NCBI GenBank assembly: GCA_019244945.1
Contig: JAFASD010000451.1
Span: 1-15,384 of the forward strand
Origin: Acidobacteriaceae bacterium
Lineage (GTDB): Bacteria > Acidobacteriota > Terriglobia > Bryobacterales > Bryobacteraceae
DNA length: 15,384 nt
Direction: 5' to 3'
Shown: positions 7,329 to 14,643 of the stretch, piece after piece
Layout of the letters: the number at the start of each line of letters is the position of its first letter
How positions within the stretch are numbered: position 1 is the first letter of the stretch
Notes under the pieces: model-generated
What the model was told of the DNA's origin: nothing
Seen by the model: the letters and a program-made list of their open reading frames with translations, nothing else
The model's database searches: none
Translations under genes and position numbers: made by a program

Positions 7329-7398
7329 AAAGCATTTGTTTGAACCGGTGAGAGCGTCTTTACTGCCTGACGCAATCACGCGATTTGTCAGTAGTTCG

Positions 7399-7426
7399 GA
7401 GAGGCGCTCTTTATGCGGGCGCTCTC
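7399..7426. repeat. imperfect inverted repeat in the gap upstream of the barrel protein
   Basis: GAGAGGCGC and GCGCTCTC face each other across an 11-base spacer and pair over eight bases with one bulged base. The element lies in the 206-base gap between the barrel gene and the VOC gene. On the minus strand no T run follows, so it is a poor terminator for the VOC gene. It could be part of the barrel gene's 5' leader or a protein site. The rest of this gap holds an AT-rich palindrome (TTAATATTAA, 7490-7499) and no convincing gene. Confidence 0.35.
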
Positions 7427-7521
7427 TGGCCTACAGGAGTTTGGATACCAGCTGAAGCAGGTGAGTTGCAGGATGTTCAGAAAGGGAAATTAATATTAAA
7501 TGCGCTTGCCGACGTCGCGGT

Positions 7522-8421
7522 TCACGGTTCAGTAAGGATCGGCGAACAACACGGCGTTTGCACAGGCTTAAACTCCATCAGCTCGGCGCGCGTATCGTTC
7601 GGATCGTAGAGATTGAGCTGCCACTTGCCATCGCGTCCGATTTGCGGCGGTTTGGGAGGATTCAATCCGCGCGAAACGACAGTTTTATACGCCGCCTGAA
7701 TATTGGACACGCCTAACGCGAGGTGATGCATAACGCCCAGGGTCTTGGGAGAAGGATTGTGCACGTTAAGCATGTATTCCAGCCAATCGGTGCCGTCAGG
7801 AACGCGCATATCCACCCAGTCCGTGCGGTCGTCCGTCATCCCGCCATACCAGGTCATTTTGAATCCGAGAATGTCCTTATAGAAAGCATCGGCGGCTGCG
7901 CGGTCCTTCACCGTTACACCCACATGGATGATGCGCTTCGATACGCGCGTGTCGGGCATAAGTTTCCCGAAATTACTGCTGTGGAGAGAACCCGGCATGT
8001 ATTGAACGAACTCCACATTGTGGCCGTCGGGATCTTTGATCATCATGCTCACGTTGCGATCTAATCCGGTCTTCAAGGTAGCCGGCACAGTTACGCCGCG
8101 GCTCGCCAGATAATCGCGCAGCTTCTGAATGTCGGTGGTCTCGAAGGCGATGTGCGAGAGACGATCCTCAGTATCGCTCTTCAACTCAGGGAAAATTTCG
8201 ATGTACTGATGATCGTTGACTTTGAAATAGGTCAACATGAGGCCGCCGGTGGGCTTGTCGAGGCTGAAATCCTGATATCCGAGAATTTCGCCATAGAAGT
8301 GGTGTGCCGCGCCCATGTCATTCGTCTTGAGGCCTATATGGGCGACTCCAACGATAGGCGGACGTTCGGCGGCATTTATGGAGAATACGACGCCGATCAG
8401 CAGGAGAACACGAAGTACCAT
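7522..8421 (-). CDS. exported two-domain VOC (glyoxalase/bleomycin-resistance fold) protein
   Basis: The 299-residue protein starts with a hydrophobic signal segment (VLRVLLLIGVVFSINAA, residues 2-18), so it probably acts outside the cytoplasm. Two vicinal oxygen chelate domains follow, at about 23-145 and 162-290. Each shows the betaalphabetabetabeta pattern (VAHIGLKTNDMGAAHHFYGEILGY; IIHVGVTVKDRAAADAFYKDILGF). Each also has residues placed like the family's metal ligands: His28, Glu75, His90 and Glu137 in the first; His166, Glu215, His232 or His233, and Glu280 or Glu283 in the second. Family members include glyoxalase I, extradiol dioxygenases and thiol transferases, so the reaction cannot be named. 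The C-terminus carries a Cys-Cys pair (TPCCSP). The gene is divergent from bshA with only 23 bases between the start codons, and no good ribosome site precedes its ATG. Confidence 0.85.
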   Translation of the reverse strand: MVLRVLLLIGVVFSINAAERPPIVGVAHIGLKTNDMGAAHHFYGEILGYQDFSLDKPTGGLMLTYFKVNDHQYIEIFPELKSDTEDRLSHIAFETTDIQKLRDYLASRGVTVPATLKTGLDRNVSMMIKDPDGHNVEFVQYMPGSLHSSNFGKLMPDTRVSKRIIHVGVTVKDRAAADAFYKDILGFKMTWYGGMTDDRTDWVDMRVPDGTDWLEYMLNVHNPSPKTLGVMHHLALGVSNIQAAYKTVVSRGLNPPKPPQIGRDGKWQLNLYDPNDTRAELMEFKPVQTPCCSPILTEP

Positions 8422-8432
8422 ACGGCGATCAT

Positions 8433-8440
8433 CATACTAG
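8433..8440. promoter_or_regulatory. possible overlapping -10 elements of the divergent VOC/bshA pair
   Basis: The 23-base divergent gap holds CATACT (plus strand, 8433-8438) and TAGTAT (minus strand, 8435-8440), both resembling -10 hexamers and overlapping. If the plus-strand element is used, transcription would begin at or next to the bshA ATG at 8445, which has no ribosome site; this suggests a leaderless message. No clear -35 boxes are seen. It is a weak prediction. Confidence 0.25.
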
Positions 8441-8444
8441 AACC

Positions 8445-9581
8445 ATGAGGATCGGCATCACTTGCTATCCCACCTACGGCGGCAGCGGAATCGTTGCGAC
8501 TGAGTTAGGCATGGAGCTGGCGCAACGCGGGCACGAAATTCATTTCATCAGCTACGCGAATCCGATTCGCCTGGATCCGGAAACCCCCGGCATCTATTAC
8601 CACGAAGTAGAAGTGTCCACCTATCCGCTGTTTCAGTACCCGCCCTATTCTCTGGCGCTCGCTTCGCGCATGGCGGAAGTCGCGGAGCAGCGCCAATTGG
8701 ACCTTTTACACGTTCACTACGCCATACCGCACTCCATTTCGGCGCTGCTCGCGCAACAGATGACCCCGGAGCGGCGGCTCCCGTTCATCACCACGCTGCA
8801 TGGAACGGATATCACGCTGGTTGGGGCGGACCCCAACTATTTCCCGATCACTAAGTTTTCCATGGAGCGCTCCGACGGGATCACGACCATCAGCGAGTAC
8901 ATGCGGCAGCGGACAGTGGAATTCTTCGGCATCCGCAACCCCATCGAAGTGATCCCCAATTTTGTGAATTGCTCGCTATACCGGCCTGACCGAGAGGCTC
9001 AGCGAAAAGGGCTCAAGCGCATTCTGCACATCTCCAATTTCCGCCCTGTGAAGCGGGTGCTCGATTGCATGCATGTGTTCGCGAAGGTACGGCAGAGCGT
9101 CGAGGCCGAGCTGGTCATGGCGGGTGACGGACCGGACCGCGGACCGGCAGAACGGCTTGCTCGCGACCTGCGAATCGAGAAGTACGTGCGTTTTTTAGGC
9201 AAGCAGGATCATATGGAACGCCTGATCCCGCGCATGAACGCGCTCCATCTGCCGAGCGAAATGGAGGCATTCGGGCTAGCGGCGCTCGAAGCCATGGCTT
9301 GCGGTGTACCGCCGGTGGCCACTCGAACCGGCGGCGTTCCGGACCTCATAACGCACAGGGTAGATGGTTATTTGGAGCCGGTCGGGGATATCGAAGCTCA
9401 GGCCCAGCGCCTCACCGAGCTGCTAACGAATGACAAGCTTCACGGCGAAATTTCAGAGGCGGCGCGCAAAACGGCGCAGACGCGCTTCTGCACGGATCTG
9501 ATTATCCCTCGCTATGAGGAGTACTATGAACGGGTATGCGGGTCGAATGGAACTTTGCGGGCCGCCGCGGTGTCTATGTAG
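8445..9581 (+). CDS. bshA: N-acetyl-alpha-D-glucosaminyl L-malate synthase BshA
   Basis: BshA transfers GlcNAc from UDP-GlcNAc to L-malate, the first step of bacillithiol synthesis, in the cytoplasm. The 378-residue length matches the family. It is a GT-B fold enzyme of GT family 4. The N-terminal half shows YGGSGIVATELG (residues 11-22), HFISYANPIR, YPLFQYPPYSLALASRM, LLHVHYAIPHS and HGTDITLVGADP (119-130), all characteristic of BshA. The C-terminal half has ISNFRPVKR (196-204), VMAGDGPDR and the nucleotide-sugar E-x7-E motif (Glu274 and Glu282 in EMEAFGLAALEAMACG). No bshB or bshC lies in the window, so the pathway must be completed elsewhere. The start at 8445 is the first in frame and matches the family N-terminus (RIGITCYPTYGGSG). 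The sigma factor gene begins 48 bases downstream and may be cotranscribed. Bacillithiol is known from Firmicutes, Bacteroidota, Deinococcus and Acidobacteriota, which supports the organism guess. Confidence 0.93.
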   Translation: MRIGITCYPTYGGSGIVATELGMELAQRGHEIHFISYANPIRLDPETPGIYYHEVEVSTYPLFQYPPYSLALASRMAEVAEQRQLDLLHVHYAIPHSISALLAQQMTPERRLPFITTLHGTDITLVGADPNYFPITKFSMERSDGITTISEYMRQRTVEFFGIRNPIEVIPNFVNCSLYRPDREAQRKGLKRILHISNFRPVKRVLDCMHVFAKVRQSVEAELVMAGDGPDRGPAERLARDLRIEKYVRFLGKQDHMERLIPRMNALHLPSEMEAFGLAALEAMACGVPPVATRTGGVPDLITHRVDGYLEPVGDIEAQAQRLTELLTNDKLHGEISEAARKTAQTRFCTDLIIPRYEEYYERVCGSNGTLRAAAVSM

Positions 9582-9629
9582 ATGTCCACCGCGCAGTGAC
9601 GGTCGCGGTTCTGTACTGAGTGCTTCGGA

Positions 9630-10271
9630 ATGGTTAACTTATCGATTCTGGCAGACCAGACAGGGATTTCCGAGGAAGATGCCCGGATTTTAAGAGGACT
9701 GCGGGCCGGCATCGAAGCCGCCTACGAGGAGTTGATCGACCGGTACGAGCAACCCATTTACAGCATGGTGTGTCGCCTCACCGGAAATCAGGAAGATGCC
9801 TGCGACGTGGTTCAGAATGTCTTCCTGAAGGTGTTCCGCGGAGTTCATTCGTTTCGGGAACACAGCAGCCTGCGGACCTGGATCTATCGAATCGCGGTGA
9901 ATGAAGCGCATAACCGCCGCCGGTGGTTTGCGCGCCATTGTCGGAAAGAGATCTCGATCGAAAGTGAGGGCCCGCCACAGGCCAACCCGATCGAGTGCGC
10001 AAAGGATCCGGGACGCTCGCCGTATCAACAGGTATTGGATAGGGAAAATCGCGGACTGGTCGAGCAGGCGCTCAGGAGAATCAACCCGGTTTTCAGCGCG
10101 GCCGTGATTCTCCGGGATGTCGAGAATTTGAGCTATGAAGAGATCGCGGCGATCTTGCAGGTATCGCTCGGGACTGTCAAATCGAGGATTCAGCGAGGGC
10201 GAGAGGCTTTGCGGCACGAGCTCACGCAACAGCCCGACTCTGGTCTGGCTGAGGTAATGGCGTATCAGTAA
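9630..10271 (+). CDS. ECF-type RNA polymerase sigma factor (sigma-E like)
   Basis: The 213-residue protein has the two domains of group 4 sigma factors. Region 2 spans about 30-98 (AAYEELIDRYEQPIYSMVCRL, EDACDVVQNVFLKVFRGVHSF, LRTWIYRIAVNEAHNRRR) and recognises the -10 element and core polymerase. Region 4 spans about 143-195 (VEQALRRINPVFSAAVILRDVENLSYEEIAAIL, then a helix-turn-helix ending GTVKSRIQRGREALR) and reads the -35 element. The linker of about 45 residues is long and polar. The anti-sigma gene begins 19 bases after its stop, the usual paired arrangement. Such pairs normally respond to envelope or redox stress and activate their own promoter. The region just upstream (9582-9629) is only 48 bases and shows no clear ECF promoter, so autoregulation may work from in front of bshA. 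No strong ribosome site precedes the ATG, and targets are unknown. Confidence 0.92.
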   Translation: MVNLSILADQTGISEEDARILRGLRAGIEAAYEELIDRYEQPIYSMVCRLTGNQEDACDVVQNVFLKVFRGVHSFREHSSLRTWIYRIAVNEAHNRRRWFARHCRKEISIESEGPPQANPIECAKDPGRSPYQQVLDRENRGLVEQALRRINPVFSAAVILRDVENLSYEEIAAILQVSLGTVKSRIQRGREALRHELTQQPDSGLAEVMAYQ

Positions 10272-10290
10272 CTAAAAGAATGGAAAACCC

Positions 10291-10962
10291 ATGACTTGCT
10301 GGGGAGCTAAGCGCCAGAAAACCGAATACATGGACGGAAGACTCCGCGACAAGGAGCGTTCCCGAGTGAAGGCGCATCTGGAAAATTGCGACCCGTGTTT
10401 CGCCGATTTCGACGAGGTGAGTATGCTGCGGTTAAAGCTGCAGAATCTGGCGAAGCTCACACCGCCCAAATCTCTGCGAACCGATTTGCGGGTCGACGCA
10501 TCTCGCGAGCAGAAAGCCGTTGCCGAATCGCATGGGTCCCGCATCGAGCGGATTTGGCGCCGCTGGAAAACGCGGCTGGACGACTTCATGCGGCCTCTGA
10601 CCATCCCAGCGACGGGCGGGCTGTTGTCGAGCATCATGTTGTTTGGTGTTTTGGGCTTTACCATCGGCAGGACGACGCGCGGTGTGACCTACGAAGTGCC
10701 AATCCTGTTTGCCGAGCGCACGGACGCCAACCTCGTGCCCGTGGAGCTTCGATCCGCCGTTGTTTTGACGCTGAGCCTGGATGGTAGCGGTCGCATAACA
10801 GATTATGCTGTCCGCGATGGTTCGGATTCTTTCGTCGGCAGCGCTACGAGACTGCAATACAACAACATCTCGCTTCCCGAGTTTCCGAGCGTTCTGGCGA
10901 TGACCCAACCCATCAGCAGAGACATCCGCATTTCATTTACCCCCATCGTATTCAGGCGCTAA
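10291..10962 (+). CDS. membrane-bound zinc-finger anti-sigma factor
   Basis: The 223-residue protein begins with a zf-HC2 anti-sigma domain: Cys3, then YMDGRL, then H29-x3-C33-x2-C36 (HLENCDPC). In this family these residues bind zinc, and the domain clasps the cognate sigma factor, here the one encoded 19 bases upstream. A basic linker (IWRRWKTRLDD) leads to one membrane helix at about 109-127 (GGLLSSIMLFGVLGFTIG). The last 95 residues would then lie outside the cytoplasm. They contain a strand-rich unit (VVLTLSLDGSGRITDYAVRDGS) that resembles the C-terminal domain of TonB-type proteins; that likeness is weak and inferred. The expected mechanism is that an envelope signal, or oxidation of the zinc cysteines, releases the sigma factor. 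The weak TGGAAAAC upstream of the ATG and the tight spacing suggest translational coupling. Confidence 0.87.
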   Translation: MTCWGAKRQKTEYMDGRLRDKERSRVKAHLENCDPCFADFDEVSMLRLKLQNLAKLTPPKSLRTDLRVDASREQKAVAESHGSRIERIWRRWKTRLDDFMRPLTIPATGGLLSSIMLFGVLGFTIGRTTRGVTYEVPILFAERTDANLVPVELRSAVVLTLSLDGSGRITDYAVRDGSDSFVGSATRLQYNNISLPEFPSVLAMTQPISRDIRISFTPIVFRR

Positions 10963-10980
10963 ACAGCCGTCAGAGATTCA

Positions 10981-13296
10981 TCAGCGCGTTCTAGGCGAGT
11001 AGTCCTCCTCATTGCGCGTGAGATTGGGATTGTAGTACGGATCGCCCGCGATCACCTGCTCCCACTTGGAGCGCATACGGGCGACTTCTTCTGGATGCGG
11101 GATCAGATCCTTCGAGGTCTTCGAAAACGCCTCGTGATGATGAAGAATCGCGTGAGGCGTGTAGAGGACGCGATACCCTAAGCGCCCGATTTTCAAGCAG
11201 AGATCGATGTCATTGAAAGCGACAGCGAAATCGCTCTCGTCAAAACCGCCGGCCTGCCAGAAGACATTTGCCCTAGTCATCAGACAGGCGCCCGTCACAG
11301 CGCTGACATTTCGGATTACATCCGGAAAGTCGAAATAGTGGCTCACGTTGCCATCGAGACCTTTGAATGCATGGCCGCAATTATCATAAATGCCCATCAC
11401 TACTCCGGCGTGCTGAATGCGACCGTTCGGATACAAAAGCTTTGCTCCCACCGCGCCGACGTCAGGCCGTGTAATCAGCTCCGCCATCGCTTCCAGCCAT
11501 CCCGGTGCTATGACAGATGTGTCGTCGTTCAAAAACAAAAGGAATGGCGACTCGCATTGGCGCGCTGCAGCGTTATTGATGACCGAGTAATTGAACGGCT
11601 TGTTGCGCCAATCGATGTAGCGCAGAGTTGGTCCTACCGATCGAAATTCGGCAGTCAGAGCCTGGATGGCTTCATGTTTCGAATTATCGATGACAACCAC
11701 TTCGTAACTGGAGTAAGTAGTTTTCGTGACAAGACTTTTGAGATTGTCGCGCAGAACGCCAGGTTTTCCACCGGAAGCGATGATGATGCTCACGTGGCTG
11801 CCTTCGGTTATGGGATAGCGCAGACGCCAGCTTCCGGCGGCATTGCCGGGTTCCACTCTGGCCTGATTGCCGGAACGATCGCAGTGGCTCTGTAAAGCGT
11901 TTTGGGCAGCGTCCAACGCATATTGCTTGTGGGACATGGCCGTGGCCGTGGATGCGACGCCGGCGCGCCAGTGATACAGAACTTTCGGGATGTGCTCGAT
12001 TTTGCCGGCGTGCTCGACCGCACGCAGGATCAGATCGTAATCCTGGCTTCCATCATAGGCGGGGTTGAAGTGTCCAGCCTTCTGAAGAAGATCCTTCCGC
12101 AACACGAGAAAGTGGCAGATGTAATTCTCGGATAAAAGCAGATCGGGCGACCAGTCCGGTTTAAAGAAGGGCTCGAAGCGTTTCCCCTTCCGATCGATCT
12201 TGTCCTCGTCACTATACAAAAAGTCCGCCTGGGGAACGCGGTCCAGCGCCTCGCAGATGTAAGCCAGCGCGTGCGGAGACAGAGTATCGTCGTGGTCAAG
12301 AAAAGAAATGTACTCTCCGGCGGCAGATTCGAGCGCGGTGTTACAAGCCTTAGAGATTCCTCCGCGCTCATCCCGAAAAACAACCTTGATCCTGGGTTCA
12401 CGGCGGCTAAAGTCTTCGAGGATTTTCGGTACTTCTTCCCGAGTTGAGAAATCGTCGGCAATACACAGCTCCCAATTGCTGTAGGACTGATGAAGCACCG
12501 ACTCGATAGCGGCGGTCAGCTCAGCCGGATCTGTGTTGTAGACCGGCATTACAATGCTGATGAGCGGATGCGGTTTAAGGCTGGGTAGCTTGAGCTGGAT
12601 TAAGTCGTTATCGGGCTGCTCGAAATCGGCGATCCACTGATCGTATGCAGAGGCGAAGCCCTTTTCATGATCGATAACTACCGCAGTTTTCGCTTCGCGG
12701 AGAACTGCTCCTTTCGAAACCAGGCGAATGGTGATGGGGTGGCGTCCTTTTGTGAGCGCCAGTGAATCGAACTCTACGGAAAATCCCGCCTGTCCGGTTT
12801 GGTCGAGATCCGGATGCGCCTGCTTGACATCGGGCCGCGGCACGGAAGGCGCCGTTTCGACCCGAACCGCACCAGCGACATCCACTTGAACCGAATCGAC
12901 TCCTTCTTCGGCAACGCACCATCCGCGAACCAGGATCTTTCCCGTGCGCGGCCTCGCATCAGTGGCTTTGGGCTCATCGCAGACCAGATAAGATCGCTTC
13001 GGGCTGAGAGCGACTGATTCAGTCCCCGAGCGAAACAGATTCGAGGGGCTCAGCTTTTTGACCAAATCTCCGGCGGCACGCAAAGTTCTCCAAGTGCGGC
13101 CGGTGAGCATCTCCATAAGAATGCGATCCAGCCGAGCAATCGAACTTTGTTGAGCCGTGAGTTGAAACTGGTGTTTTTCGACCAGTTCCGTAAGCGATGC
13201 GATCTGCCGCTCGGACTTTTTCAATTGAGATTGGAGCTGGCGCAGAGCCTCGTTTGTCGCTTCGAGCTGAGCTTCCGGAGTGGCCTCCTGCTTCAT
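10981..13296 (-). CDS. large glycosyltransferase: coiled coil, beta-rich domain and two GT2 domains
   Basis: The 771-residue protein has four parts. An N-terminal coiled coil (about 1-62, Gln/Leu/Glu-rich) is followed by a basic stretch. A beta-rich module of about 95 residues (about 118-210, GKILVRGWCVAEEGVDSVQVDVAG, PRPDVKQAHPD, AGFSVEFDSL) is seen attached to other polysaccharide glycosyltransferases. The first GT2 domain (about 245-450) has IVMPVYNTDP, the DxD-like FLDHDD (Asp334, Asp336, Asp337) and the acceptor-side GSQDYDL. The second (about 500-760) has HVSIIIASGG, FLNDDTSV (Asp591, Asp592), AVGAKLLYPNG and FNDIDLCLKIGRLGYRV. GT2 enzymes add sugars from nucleotide donors to surface glycans such as O-antigen; tandem domains usually add two sugars. 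There is no signal peptide or membrane helix, so it probably works at the inner face of the membrane. No other sugar genes are adjacent apart from bshA. The start at 13296 has only a weak ribosome site. Confidence 0.9.
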   Translation of the reverse strand: MKQEATPEAQLEATNEALRQLQSQLKKSERQIASLTELVEKHQFQLTAQQSSIARLDRILMEMLTGRTWRTLRAAGDLVKKLSPSNLFRSGTESVALSPKRSYLVCDEPKATDARPRTGKILVRGWCVAEEGVDSVQVDVAGAVRVETAPSVPRPDVKQAHPDLDQTGQAGFSVEFDSLALTKGRHPITIRLVSKGAVLREAKTAVVIDHEKGFASAYDQWIADFEQPDNDLIQLKLPSLKPHPLISIVMPVYNTDPAELTAAIESVLHQSYSNWELCIADDFSTREEVPKILEDFSRREPRIKVVFRDERGGISKACNTALESAAGEYISFLDHDDTLSPHALAYICEALDRVPQADFLYSDEDKIDRKGKRFEPFFKPDWSPDLLLSENYICHFLVLRKDLLQKAGHFNPAYDGSQDYDLILRAVEHAGKIEHIPKVLYHWRAGVASTATAMSHKQYALDAAQNALQSHCDRSGNQARVEPGNAAGSWRLRYPITEGSHVSIIIASGGKPGVLRDNLKSLVTKTTYSSYEVVVIDNSKHEAIQALTAEFRSVGPTLRYIDWRNKPFNYSVINNAAARQCESPFLLFLNDDTSVIAPGWLEAMAELITRPDVGAVGAKLLYPNGRIQHAGVVMGIYDNCGHAFKGLDGNVSHYFDFPDVIRNVSAVTGACLMTRANVFWQAGGFDESDFAVAFNDIDLCLKIGRLGYRVLYTPHAILHHHEAFSKTSKDLIPHPEEVARMRSKWEQVIAGDPYYNPNLTRNEEDYSPRTR

Positions 13297-13344
13297 CTTT
13301 TAGCAAAGATAGCAGGGCCGGTAATCGCCGGTTTTGGAGGCGAC

Positions 13345-14622
13345 CTACCGTTGGGGAATGAGCACAGTGGCCAGAACCGCCATTGCCAACGCGGGCGGCA
13401 TCACGAATATGCCCCATTTCAGGAATTTCCAAAAACCGATCTCTTCGCCTTCTCGACGGATTGCAATCAGCCACAGAATGGTCGCCAAAGAACCCGTAAT
13501 AGAAAGATTCGGTCCAAGATCGACTCCGATTAACACGGCGTGCCGAAGTGGACCAGTTGCGCCGGCAGCCTTTATTGCAGAACCGCTAACCAATCCGGTA
13601 GGGAGGTTGTTCATGACGTTCGACAGCAATGCGACCCCAAATGCGGAGCTAAACGCCGCATTCATCGGTGGCCAGCTCTTCATGTGCTCTAATGCTTCTA
13701 CGCTGATCGGGAGCGCGCCGGCGCTATTCAACGCTTCGACAATTACGAACAATCCGGCGACTAGCGGAATGACACTCCAGGAGATTTGTTTGACGATTTG
13801 TCCGGCAGCGCGACGATCTCGGAAGCAAATCACGGCCGCGACTAACAACCCAGCACCGAACGCAGGCGCACCCAGATCGAGGTGAAACGCGGATGCCGTC
13901 ATGAGAGTGATAGCGAGAAAAGAAATACCACCCAGCGTGACTTTACCCTCCTGAGAGAGCGCCTGCCCGGCTACATCAGTCTTCATGCCCCCGCGCAGAC
14001 GAGTGCGCGCTAACCAGCGAAGAGCGGCAAAAGTGACGAGAACAGCAGCGACCGAGGGCAGCGTAAACATGGAAAGCCAGCGACCCAGCGGCGGCAGGTT
14101 ATGACTGTAAACCACCAGGTTTGCCGGATTCGAGATGGGGAGCACAAAGCTCGCGGCGTTCGCGATAAAAGCGCAAATCAGCAAGTAGGGAAGCGGCTCT
14201 GCTTCCGCCGTCCTGATCGCGGCTAGAACAGCCGGTGTTAACACAACAGCCGTAGCATCGTTAGAAAGAAAAATCGTGACTAAAGCGCCAACGCAGTAAA
14301 TGAGCACGAACAGGCGGCTGCGTGAACCTTTCGATGCTTTGACTGCGTGCTGCGCGGCCCAATCAAATACCCCTTCCCGCCTGGCCAATTCCGACATCAC
14401 CATCATGCCGATCAGAAACAGGTAAACATCCACGCCGTTCTCGACCGCTTGCATTGCGTTGAGAGGAGAAATCAGACGGCAGAGCACCAATGTGCCGGCC
14501 CCGATCACGGCCCACCACGCCTCAGGCAGCCCCTTCGGCCGTATAAGAACCAAGGCTATGGAAGCCAACGAAACCAACCAGATGATCAGCGAATGCCCAT
14601 GGTTTGTGCCGTCAGGCAGCAT
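13345..14622 (-). CDS. arsB: ArsB-type arsenite/anion transporter
   Basis: The 425-residue inner-membrane protein, close in length to ArsB (about 429), has about eleven hydrophobic segments. Family signatures are clear: LSNDATAVVLTPAV (119-132), NAASFVLPISNPANLVV (155-171), LSNVMNNLPTG (333-343) and GVDLGPNLSITGSLATILW (366-384). ArsB exports arsenite, alone or with ArsA. The wider ion transporter superfamily includes Na+/H+, citrate and silicate carriers, so the substrate is less certain than the fold. No arsR, arsA or arsC is nearby, which weakens a dedicated arsenic role. The ATG at 14622 lacks a ribosome site and lies 21 bases after the lepA stop, in the same frame as lepA. Translation probably follows from lepA by re-initiation. 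The glycosyltransferase gene starts 48 bases downstream. Confidence 0.82.
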   Translation of the reverse strand: MLPDGTNHGHSLIIWLVSLASIALVLIRPKGLPEAWWAVIGAGTLVLCRLISPLNAMQAVENGVDVYLFLIGMMVMSELARREGVFDWAAQHAVKASKGSRSRLFVLIYCVGALVTIFLSNDATAVVLTPAVLAAIRTAEAEPLPYLLICAFIANAASFVLPISNPANLVVYSHNLPPLGRWLSMFTLPSVAAVLVTFAALRWLARTRLRGGMKTDVAGQALSQEGKVTLGGISFLAITLMTASAFHLDLGAPAFGAGLLVAAVICFRDRRAAGQIVKQISWSVIPLVAGLFVIVEALNSAGALPISVEALEHMKSWPPMNAAFSSAFGVALLSNVMNNLPTGLVSGSAIKAAGATGPLRHAVLIGVDLGPNLSITGSLATILWLIAIRREGEEIGFWKFLKWGIFVMPPALAMAVLATVLIPQR

Positions 14623-14643
14623 CCAGGCGGCAGTAATCAGGCC

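Noticed and set aside
7316..7375. Longer barrel protein from an ATG at 7375
   Set aside because: It would bury the signal peptide 20 residues in and contains the AGGAGG site that serves the TTG at 7315.
7490..7499. AT-rich palindrome TTAATATTAA
   Set aside because: Short and low-complexity. It could be part of a promoter, but there is no matching -35 box or second half-site to support a call.
7385..7609. 74-residue plus-strand open frame in the gap between barrel and VOC genes
   Set aside because: Its second half is antisense to the end of the VOC gene, with no ribosome site or family likeness.
9690..10229. 179-residue minus-strand open frame opposite the sigma factor gene
   Set aside because: The opposite strand carries conserved sigma regions 2 and 4; the antisense product has no recognisable feature.
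11338..11895. 185-residue plus-strand open frame inside the glycosyltransferase gene
   Set aside because: It is fully antisense to a strongly supported GT2 gene, with no family resemblance and no ribosome site. It is a by-product of codon bias.
13317..13335. CCGG-TAATCG-CCGG hairpin between arsB and the glycosyltransferase
   Set aside because: Only four base pairs, and the T run lies on the strand with no gene to terminate.
13334..13885. 183-residue plus-strand open frame antisense to arsB
   Set aside because: Composition is Ala/Asn/Thr-rich without domains, and the opposite strand encodes conserved transporter motifs.
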